Shown piece by piece: positions 31,205 through 37,345 of a DNA stretch of 37,345 bases (position 1 is the stretch's first letter; each line of letters begins with the position of its first letter). The stretch covers positions 1-37,345 of IMG/VR virus record IMGVR_UViG_3300014060_000004; one strand, given 5' to 3'. This DNA is from a virus. Position numbers and translations under genes: made by a program. The notes beneath the pieces were generated by a model. The model was not told the DNA's origin, ran no database searches, and worked only from the letters and a program-made list of their open reading frames with translations.

Positions 31205-32335
31205 TCATACAATGTTAATTAATGATTTCATCATATCATCTTCTGTTTTAATCAATTTCAACAACGAATCATACATTTGTCTGTATTTCATTTGATTGAC
31301 AGCTTCTTCATTTAAATCAACACCAGTTTCTTTCGTATAGTTTTCTTTAACACTATTGAACATGTTCTGCGAAATATCGAACGATAAACGTGATTGTTGC
31401 ACACTGTTACCTAATGTTAATTGATTGTTATTCCATTGGCTTGTATAAGTTGAAATTGTATTCCTAATACCTTGTAGATTTTCATTATCACTTGAATAAT
31501 TCTTATTAAGATCTACTTGTACACCATTTTCAGTAAACATTTCTTTATTGTTTAAACCTGACTTATTAACAGTATTTAAATCATTTTTAAAGTCATTTAT
31601 AAATGTTTTTATATTGTCATGTTGTTTTAAAAGAATCGTTCCATTTTCTTCAATTGAACCTAATTTACCACCCGAAATATTATTTTCATTGAATCCTGCT
31701 TCATTAAAAACAATGCCTTTATCAGTCTGAAGTTCTTTTACATTTTTGAATTTAGTACTATCAGTCACTTCAACTTTTATGTATTCAGATATTTTTGTGA
31801 TTAGTTCGTTTTGTTTAGATAATAGAGATGGGTTATAATTTTCATTTATATAGCGTTGAACATTCGATAGTTCATCAAAATAAGGTTTTACTTCATCTAA
31901 AGTACTTGAATAATAAGCTTCATTGCTATTCATGTCTTTTTTAAGATTATCTTGAATATTATTAAGATTGTCTGATAATAATTCGATACTTTGATTAAGT
32001 GTACCTTCATCTGGTATATCAGTAGATACATTAATGTTCACATTTTGAATTAATTTATCCATACCGATGAAGTTTTGTTCAATATTAGATAAGTTTATTT
32101 TTCTTTCATCATAAAAACTCTTATCTGAATTGCTTCTTATTAGTGAATTAAATAATAATGACGAGGAATTTTTATCTTTTAGCGTTACATGATCAATATT
32201 GTTATTGAATGCTGAAATAGTTTTTGTGTAGCCTTCTGTATTAACATTAGCAACGTTATTAGATGAATTTTTAAGAGCTTGCTGAGATGATAAAATCCCA
32301 GATAATGCATTATTAGCTACCATATTAGTTACCAT
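31205..32335 (-). CDS. flgK-like: FlgK-like flagellar hook-associated protein 1
   Basis: A 376-residue protein. The N-terminal D0/D1 motif LSSQQALKNSSNNVANVNTE then GYTK is the FlgK signature (SNN-(I/V)-AN-x-NT-x-GY). The C-terminus GVDLNEEAVNQMKYRQMYDS, then IKTEDDMMKSLINI, matches the FlgK end (GV-(S/N)-LDEEAANL-x-x-(Y/F)-QQ-x-Y...D-x-MFD-x-LLN). Bacterial FlgK is about 550-600 aa, so the outer domains are largely missing while the assembly core is kept. No good Shine-Dalgarno precedes ATG 32335; ATG 32323, one nt after the decayed upstream frame, is an alternative. FlgK forms the hook-filament junction. Confidence 0.88.
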   Translation of the reverse strand: MVTNMVANNALSGILSSQQALKNSSNNVANVNTEGYTKTISAFNNNIDHVTLKDKNSSSLLFNSLIRSNSDKSFYDERKINLSNIEQNFIGMDKLIQNVNINVSTDIPDEGTLNQSIELLSDNLNNIQDNLKKDMNSNEAYYSSTLDEVKPYFDELSNVQRYINENYNPSLLSKQNELITKISEYIKVEVTDSTKFKNVKELQTDKGIVFNEAGFNENNISGGKLGSIEENGTILLKQHDNIKTFINDFKNDLNTVNKSGLNNKEMFTENGVQVDLNKNYSSDNENLQGIRNTISTYTSQWNNNQLTLGNSVQQSRLSFDISQNMFNSVKENYTKETGVDLNEEAVNQMKYRQMYDSLLKLIKTEDDMMKSLINIV

Positions 32336-32839
32336 ATTTGATGTTTTGTTCTGTATTAAGTAAAATAAAATCAGACTGTGTATTCAATATTTTAATTGGC
32401 TTACCGTTCATAAAATCATACTTAGAATCAAAAAATGAAAACATTGGTGATTTTGGTGAAACTAAACCCCTAGGATAAACTTCATTTGATTCCTTATCAA
32501 TATAACACGTAATAAACCAATCAATATCTTATTTATTTTTCAACATATAACGTATGTTTGTTTCCTTTAACTGAACAGGATATTTGTCTGATTTTAAAGC
32601 GTACTTACTTTAACTTCGATTATTATGTTCAGCTCCTAATATTAAAGCAATACCATGTTCAACTAATAAACCCTTTTGATGTGATTTATCATTGTTGATC
32701 TTGATCTACCATACGAGTTCATTTTATCAACTATCTTATATGCTTCAATTTGACATTCTTTTAAGATGTTTATATCTAAGTCGTCCAAATTAAAAGAATA
32801 GTTAGTCAGTTTACCTACAATCATTTCAAAATTATTCAT
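32325..32839 (-). pseudogene. Decayed gene upstream of flgK-like (one frameshift, two in-frame TAA)
   Basis: ATG 32839 has a good AAAGGTG site and a late promoter, and opens about 50 codons (MNNFEMIVGKLTNYSF...DKMNSYG). The frame then closes, but a shifted frame continues as coding-like sequence (SHQKGLLVEHGIALILGAEH), broken by TAA twice (after HNNRS and after MLKNK). After the second TAA it reads DIDWFITCYIDKESNEVYPR and on to ILLNTEQNIKYGN, ending in TAA at 32325-32327, 12 nt inside the flgK start. Sense on both sides of each stop indicates one gene of about 170 codons damaged recently. Both stops could be CAA-to-TAA changes. The family is unknown. Confidence 0.6.
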
Positions 32840-32858
32840 TTTATACACCTTTATTTAT

Positions 32859-32866
32859 TATTTATA
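32859..32866 (-). promoter_or_regulatory. Late promoter TATAAATA of the flg-like operon
   Basis: Exact octamer on the - strand, 19 nt before the ATG at 32839. It would transcribe the decayed gene, flgK-like and flgL-like, and possibly the genes beyond. Confidence 0.65.
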
Positions 32867-32928
32867 TTTAATTATAAACTAATTTTACTAAGATGTAAAC
32901 ATTTTATTTTTATAAACACATAAATAAA

Positions 32929-32941
32929 CATAAATTATATT
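32929..32941 (+). repeat. Isolated CATAAATAAACAT copy
   Basis: Perfect copy of the 13-mer core of the array at 1-143, located between divergent late promoters, 36 nt before the terminase promoter box. Confidence 0.7.
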
Positions 32942-32976
32942 ATAAAAAAACACATAAATGTAAAGATTTTAATAAA

Positions 32977-32984
32977 TATAAATA
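32977..32984 (+). promoter_or_regulatory. Late promoter TATAAATA of the terminase gene
   Basis: Exact octamer, 23 nt before the terminase ATG, with AAAAGG between. Confidence 0.7.
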
Positions 32985-33007
32985 CATAAAATAACAAAAG
33001 GCCATTT

Positions 33008-34837
33008 ATGAGTGAAATACATGAAATATTTGATGAAAATGTAATAAGACAATATAAAGAAAACCAGCATGAGATAACTGAAGAGTTATTAACGACTTTG
33101 AGGGAGACTAATGAAGGTAAACATATTGCATTAGAGATATTAGAATTGCCTAAAGACGAAGAGCAATATTTTTTAGATGCTTATGGCAATAGAATATCGT
33201 ATATGGGTAATAGACGTTTGAAGAAGCCATATACTAGGATATCTTTAAGTGAAATACATAAGACAGAGATTACGAAATGTAAAAACGATATACATTATTT
33301 TAAAGATAATTATGTAAAAATTAAAACACCAAAAGGTATTGAATTTCCATTTTTACGTGAATATCAAAATGAATTTATTGATAGTCTTTTACCAGATGAA
33401 CATGAAGATAACATTGGATTAATGGGTCGACAAAGTGGTAAAACAATTTCCACTTCAATATATGCTGCTTATAAGTATATATTTTCTACAGACATAGCAA
33501 TTGGTATTGTTGCTAACAAAGGACGTATGGCTAGAGAGTTTTTATCAAATATTAAAAATATATTAATTGAATTACCGATGTGGCTACAACCTGGTACCAC
33601 TGTTTGGAATAAAGGTTCGATTGAGAATGAATCCAAAATGATAATTATGACTGATGTACCATCATCTGATGCATTCCGTGGTTTTACAATTGGTTTATTA
33701 ATAGTTGATGAGTGTGCATTTATTCGTCCATCTGTTTGGGGAGAATTCTCAGATTCAATATTTCCATCACAGTCAGGTTTAGCATGGAAGAAAAATATCA
33801 TTCTTAGTACAGCAAAAGGTATGAACCATTTTTATGATATGGTAGATGGTGCTAGGAAGAAAACTAATGGTATGAATATTTATGAAGTTGATTGGCGAGA
33901 TGTACCACGATATAAACCTGATGGCACAGTTATGTCAAATGAAGAGTTCTATAATAAGATCGTTAATAAATATGGTATCATATATTTTAACCAAAACTAT
34001 GCTAATGAATTCGTTGGTTCGAGTCATACATTAATCAGTGCTGAACGATTAAAGGAAATGAGATCTATGATACCTGAAGAAATTAGAGATGGTAAATTAA
34101 AAATATATCATTATCCTATAAAAGATCATAGATATATTATGTCAGTTGATGCTGCTAAAGATGGTGAAGATTATTTTGCTGTACAAGTAATAGACATCAC
34201 TGATTTTGATTTTAAACAAGCAGCTACAGCTAGAATGAAAATAGACTATTTGAAAATGCCTGAGTTTTTAAATGAATGGTGTGAATTTTATAATAAACCT
34301 TACCTAATAATTGAAAATAATGAGGGTGCTGGGCAGAGTATTGCCGATCAAATGTATAATGATTATGAATACGAAAACCTTCATTTTGATAAAGATGTTG
34401 GTAGAAATAAGAAGAAAAAATTTCCTGGATTCAGAACTACATCTAAATCAAGAAGACAAATATTGCAAACATTAAAATTATTTATTGAAAATGGTAAACT
34501 TACTGTAAATGACAAATCAACTATTAATGAATTTTTTCAATTCATCATGATAAAGAAGAAATTCCAAGCCGAAGATGGAGCTCATGATGATATGATTATG
34601 TCATTAGCATTGATATTTGCACCCTTTACTAACACTAAAAACTTCGAAGATATGAAATTAGTTATTAAAAATCTATATGAAGATGAAGATTTAACAGAAG
34701 AAGAAAAGATTGACTTTGGTGATATGTTAACAATGTGTGAATTTAACGATGGAACTGATGAAGAATATCTAGCGTCTACTGAACAAAAAGAATATTTGAC
34801 TATGGAAGAAGCTATGATGGATATAGAAGGATTTTAG
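33008..34837 (+). CDS. 17: Terminase large subunit, T4 gp17-like
   Basis: A 609-residue packaging motor (T4 gp17: 610). The ATPase domain has Walker A GRQSGKT (140-146), Walker B LLIVDE (230-235) and a coupling segment ILSTAKG (265-271). The RNase H-like nuclease has IMSVDAAKDGEDYF (Asp381), IIENNEGAG and GAHDDMIMSLAL near the C-terminus. It cuts concatemeric DNA and drives it into the prohead through the portal. It is a single-gene + strand unit with its own late promoter; no small terminase is seen next to it. The 3' end overlaps the converging gene by 4 bp. Confidence 0.95.
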   Translation: MSEIHEIFDENVIRQYKENQHEITEELLTTLRETNEGKHIALEILELPKDEEQYFLDAYGNRISYMGNRRLKKPYTRISLSEIHKTEITKCKNDIHYFKDNYVKIKTPKGIEFPFLREYQNEFIDSLLPDEHEDNIGLMGRQSGKTISTSIYAAYKYIFSTDIAIGIVANKGRMAREFLSNIKNILIELPMWLQPGTTVWNKGSIENESKMIIMTDVPSSDAFRGFTIGLLIVDECAFIRPSVWGEFSDSIFPSQSGLAWKKNIILSTAKGMNHFYDMVDGARKKTNGMNIYEVDWRDVPRYKPDGTVMSNEEFYNKIVNKYGIIYFNQNYANEFVGSSHTLISAERLKEMRSMIPEEIRDGKLKIYHYPIKDHRYIMSVDAAKDGEDYFAVQVIDITDFDFKQAATARMKIDYLKMPEFLNEWCEFYNKPYLIIENNEGAGQSIADQMYNDYEYENLHFDKDVGRNKKKKFPGFRTTSKSRRQILQTLKLFIENGKLTVNDKSTINEFFQFIMIKKKFQAEDGAHDDMIMSLALIFAPFTNTKNFEDMKLVIKNLYEDEDLTEEEKIDFGDMLTMCEFNDGTDEEYLASTEQKEYLTMEEAMMDIEGF

Positions 34838-35421
34838 ATTTTTTTATTGATGTATTCTTTTTCTACAATATCAGTGATTAATTTTGATCTATTCAAAAGT
34901 TTATTGAATAAAATTGTATAATCTTCGATATCAACCAACGATGTTTTATAATTATATACATCATGATAAGCCAAATATGAATCAATTAATGTTTTATATT
35001 TGGTTTCAACAGTTGGTATCATCGTGTTATTGTTAGTTAAAATGTCATTAACCAAGAACACTAACAAGCGTTCATTCAGAACTAATCTTTTCGTTAAATC
35101 TGATATCAAGTCTTCATTGTCGCCTATTTGATTTTCAATTTTAGTTCTACATTTGTACTTCAATATTTCATTTATTGAATTCGGTTGCTTGAATTTCTGG
35201 TCTATAAAAAATTCTATATTATTCGCTGGTATTTTATCATGTACTATATATAAAGATGCATCATTTAAAGCTTGAAAATTAGCTACATCACCATATAATT
35301 TACCAAAAATATTATCATTTAATATATTTCTACCTAAAAATGTAATCTCAAAGGTAGGCACAAATAATGGGTCTGTTGATTCTTCATACGTGATATTTTC
35401 TAAATTAAATTCTATTAACAT
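34834..35421 (-). CDS. Hypothetical protein, virion-surface region
   Basis: A 195-residue protein without a recognised family. The first half is strand-rich (LIEFNLENITYEES, FEITFLGRNIL) and the second half helical (LISDLTKRLVLNERLLVFLVNDIL). Its position after a LamG-like and a fibre-like gene suggests a structural or assembly role. It starts nine nt after the upstream stop with AAGGAA. Confidence 0.55.
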   Translation of the reverse strand: MLIEFNLENITYEESTDPLFVPTFEITFLGRNILNDNIFGKLYGDVANFQALNDASLYIVHDKIPANNIEFFIDQKFKQPNSINEILKYKCRTKIENQIGDNEDLISDLTKRLVLNERLLVFLVNDILTNNNTMIPTVETKYKTLIDSYLAYHDVYNYKTSLVDIEDYTILFNKLLNRSKLITDIVEKEYINKKI

Positions 35422-35429
35422 ATTATTCC

Positions 35430-36467
35430 TTATCCATTATTCTTTAAAATTGTTATTTCTTCTGGTAATAACACTCTGTCGAAAAAATATAATTCATCAA
35501 AATGTCCGTTATATTCATCTTTATAGCCATAACCAATATCAATATCAGTATCAGTTTTCTTACTTACTGTTATAACTGGACCATAATTAGTAACATTTTG
35601 TTTTATTGCATTTATGTAAATTTCAAAATAGTCATTGTTTTTAATAATAGTAATATGATTCCATTCATTTTCTTGAATTGAACCTATAGATGTGGTTCCC
35701 ATAGTATTTCCTATTTCATCACCACATTGACAATTTATTCTACCATTACGATCTTGCCAAATTGAAAACTCACCCATTTCATCTTTATGTATATGTGTTG
35801 ATTCTTTTAGATGTTTTGGTTTAACCCAATATGCAATACTAAATATATCTAACATAAAATATTCACCATTTTTTATTTCAAGCTCTGATTTTTTACTGAA
35901 ATAACATGACTTACCTTCATTAAATGGTGTATTAGATGACTGTGATAAATCATTAAAATATGCACTGATTTCATTGTTACTTGATAAAAATTTATCACCT
36001 TTTATATGATGAAAATTGAAATGTGCAATCAAATTATATGATTTAATACTTTCAAGTGTTATTATTTTGTTCGATATTTTCTTTCCAGTTATCTGACCAA
36101 CCCAAACATTATTATCAATCGTATAGTCTATACATATAAAAATCTCACCAGTTGTATTATTAATCCACATTATCTCTTGAGCAGTATCATATGTTTTTGA
36201 ATTAGTTGTTGGCGTTGGGTCTTCAAAACTATTAATTATTCTATTTTCTGTGCTAGTTTCTAGAACAATTTGATTAACAATATCTTTTTCTTCTTCAGGT
36301 GTTTCAGGAATAGTTTCAATTAAATTAGGATCAATTATACTATAATATTTTGAAATACCATCAGGCATTACATTTATCCCATTAATTATTGACTTTTTCT
36401 TATCAAGACTAATGATTTTACCTTCATGTTTCTTTGAAATTGATAATGTTTTATATTTGTATAACAT
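35430..36467 (-). CDS. LamG/concanavalin-like domain protein, possible adhesin
   Basis: A 345-residue protein. The C-terminal about 190 residues form a LamG_3-type lectin-like fold: LIAHFNFHH, SCYFSKKSELEI, FSIAYWVKP, EFSIWQDRNGRINCQCG, EWNHITIIKNNDYFEIYIN and GHFDELYFFDRVLLPEEI, the usual closing motif. The N-terminal 150 residues look like a virion attachment part. Such domains bind sugars or proteins at the cell surface; here the protein probably belongs to the fibre or baseplate periphery. Ribosome site AGGA. Confidence 0.75.
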   Translation of the reverse strand: MLYKYKTLSISKKHEGKIISLDKKKSIINGINVMPDGISKYYSIIDPNLIETIPETPEEEKDIVNQIVLETSTENRIINSFEDPTPTTNSKTYDTAQEIMWINNTTGEIFICIDYTIDNNVWVGQITGKKISNKIITLESIKSYNLIAHFNFHHIKGDKFLSSNNEISAYFNDLSQSSNTPFNEGKSCYFSKKSELEIKNGEYFMLDIFSIAYWVKPKHLKESTHIHKDEMGEFSIWQDRNGRINCQCGDEIGNTMGTTSIGSIQENEWNHITIIKNNDYFEIYINAIKQNVTNYGPVITVSKKTDTDIDIGYGYKDEYNGHFDELYFFDRVLLPEEITILKNNG

Positions 36468-36476
36468 TATTAGTCC

Positions 36477-36938
36477 TTATGCTGTATTAAAATCAGTTGA
36501 TTTACCTAATGTTGTATCATGATCTGATTGATAATGTATATTTAACATAAAAATAACAGCATCACCTACAAAGGTATCACCTACATTTGCAGCATCTCTA
36601 TATATTGTCATTAAAACAACAGTATCCGGTTCTGCTGCTGAAAACGCAGCTGTTAATGGAACTTCAACAATAATGTGTTCACCAATAGTGCCTGTACCTG
36701 ATGAATTTAATACAACTTGTGTTGGTATACCTGTTACAATATCACCTTGTGTATGACCTTTAGCTAATGTGTATTCGATAACCCATCTAACATTACCTGT
36801 ACTTGCAGACATTGGAGCCCAATGAATATGCGGATACATTAAACTATTAACTTTATAATCATGATTTATATTGAAAGTTGCATACATTTCATTACGTTTA
36901 CTATCTTCAAAATGATATGCATAAATACCATTTCCCAT
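36477..36938 (-). CDS. Virion protein, 3' part of a frameshifted gene
   Basis: The open part from ATG 36938 encodes 153 residues. Coding-like sequence continues upstream in the same frame (LAQQVTGWKDNVIPLTDAFG, KQIYSPLWADM) to about 37033, where it meets the 5' fragment in another frame. The body (MYPHIHWAPMSASTGNVRW, IEYTLAKGHTQGD, VLMTIYRDA, IFMLNIHYQSD) is the beta-sandwich HPHIHW-type module of phage tail and capsid-fibre proteins. ATG 36938 has no good ribosome site, so a separate short product is less likely than a broken or frameshift-read gene. The downstream LamG-like gene follows closely. Confidence 0.65.
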   Translation of the reverse strand: MGNGIYAYHFEDSKRNEMYATFNINHDYKVNSLMYPHIHWAPMSASTGNVRWVIEYTLAKGHTQGDIVTGIPTQVVLNSSGTGTIGEHIIVEVPLTAAFSAAEPDTVVLMTIYRDAANVGDTFVGDAVIFMLNIHYQSDHDTTLGKSTDFNTA

Positions 36939-36996
36939 ATCAGCCCATAATGGTGAATATATTTGTTTCCCAAACGCATCTGTTAATGGAATTACA

Positions 36997-37164
36997 TTAT
37001 CTTTCCAACCAGTTACTTGTTGGGCAAGCTGTTATACTACTCAACTCAGTGTCAATATAATTTAATACTTCTTGTACAGTTGTACCATTTAAATTAGTAA
37101 AATTAGTAAAATTAACACCAATTTCATCAGCTTCATCAGTAGTACCTGATTTAATTAAACCCAT
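36997..37164 (-). pseudogene. 5' part of the frameshifted virion gene
   Basis: ATG 37164 follows AGGGA and encodes MGLIKSGTTDEADEIGVNFT, then NGTTVQEVLNYIDTELSS, a standard fibre-type start, before running out of frame to TAA at 36997. A +1 change near 37025-37033, such as one extra A in ATAACAG, would join it to the 36477 frame and give about 228 residues. It may be a real mutation, a programmed shift or a sequencing error. Confidence 0.6.
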
Positions 37165-37165
37165 A

Positions 37166-37345
37166 TTATTCCCTTAGTTTATATTCTAAATATTTCAAAT
37201 AGTAAAAATTGTGAACTAACAAATCTAAATGAGGGTCGTCTATTTCTTTAATATCAACACCATTATTTTTGTATTTTAAAATAATCTTCCAACCACCCCA
37301 TTTTGGATAGTCTTTCTTAGAAATACCTAAATAATTATAATATAA
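37166..37345 (-). CDS. C-terminal fragment, possibly a GH108-type muramidase
   Basis: The frame is open from the window edge for 59 codons to TAA, one nt before the next ATG; the 5' end lies outside. The visible part starts LYYNYLGISKKDYPKWGGWK and later DPHLDLLVHNFYYLKYLEYK. A (Y/F)-x-GIS-x-x-x-(Y/H)P-x-W segment followed by a (F/Y)Y-x-x-Y(W/L) helix is typical of the catalytic region of GH108-family cell-wall hydrolases in phages. The catalytic Glu would lie upstream of the window, so this is tentative. Confidence 0.4.
   Translation of the reverse strand, partial: LYYNYLGISKKDYPKWGGWKIILKYKNNGVDIKEIDDPHLDLLVHNFYYLKYLEYKLRE

Noticed and set aside
32325-32839. TAA recoded as glutamine.
   Set aside because: TAA ends most other genes in the window, often overlapping the next start, and a frameshift is also needed here, so gene decay is simpler.
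37166-37345. Confident lysozyme call for the edge fragment.
   Set aside because: Only the C-terminal 59 residues are visible and the catalytic Glu would be outside the window, so it is kept as tentative.
1-37345. tRNA genes.
   Set aside because: No cloverleaf with a T-loop GTTC-type signature was found in the intergenic regions by eye; a tRNAscan run would be decisive.

Overview
The window is part of a strictly AT-rich genome of a T4-related contractile-tailed phage (myovirus). The case rests on a run of recognisable T4-type genes: single-stranded DNA-binding protein gp32, sliding clamp gp45, RNase H, primase gp61, both type II topoisomerase subunits (gp52 and an unsplit gp39/60), a DsbA-like protein, a gp23/24-type capsid protein, the gp15 tail-sheath terminator and the large terminase gp17. 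Exact copies of the T4 late promoter octamer TATAAATA also sit just upstream of many starts. The host cannot be named from this sequence. Phage copies of flgK and flgL suggest that it is flagellated, and the base composition suggests an AT-rich host genome.

Layout. Positions 1-256 hold a tandem repeat array and a late promoter, followed by a small GIY-YIG-type gene on the + strand. From 18.3 kb down to 0.5 kb almost everything lies on the - strand. In transcription order this is: topoisomerase subunits, a membrane protein, small unknowns, a second GIY-YIG gene, two paralogous acidic-tailed proteins, a ParM-like actin, gp45, gp32 behind a structured leader, RNase H, primase, DsbA-like, a Tad2-type (DUF2829) anti-Thoeris candidate, a Cas4/RecB-like Fe-S nuclease, a capsid protein with several micro-ORFs, and an 889-residue helicase with a possible primase domain. 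A divergent control region at 18.0-18.4 kb launches the topoisomerase operon leftward from a sigma70-like promoter, and a tail/fibre operon rightward (18.4-24.9 kb) from a late promoter. The fibre operon ends at a perfect bidirectional terminator at 24.93-24.96 kb.

From 32.8 kb back to 25.0 kb on the - strand lies the most unusual block. A decayed gene is followed by flgK-like and flgL-like genes, a DNA-polymerase-beta-type nucleotidyltransferase, a P-loop kinase, a fused ligase/nucleotidylyltransferase and a 466-residue protein with a possible PD-(D/E)XK core. The last three proteins all begin with a short peptide matching the T4 capsid-targeting sequence and ending in the (L/I)-x-E cleavage signal of the prohead protease. 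They are therefore candidate cargo carried in the head and ejected with the DNA. Together they look like a preloaded nucleic-acid repair or anti-defence kit. The large terminase (33.0-34.8 kb, +) and virion-surface genes on the - strand (34.8-37.3 kb), one of them frameshifted, close the window.

Regulation looks T4-like. Ten TATAAATA sites are listed, nine of them 19-32 nt before a plausible start. Four are built over the stop codon of the upstream gene (NTA-TAA-ATA, always ending in Leu), so gene ends double as promoters. Early or middle genes instead show TATAAT boxes, in one case next to a tandem decamer array.
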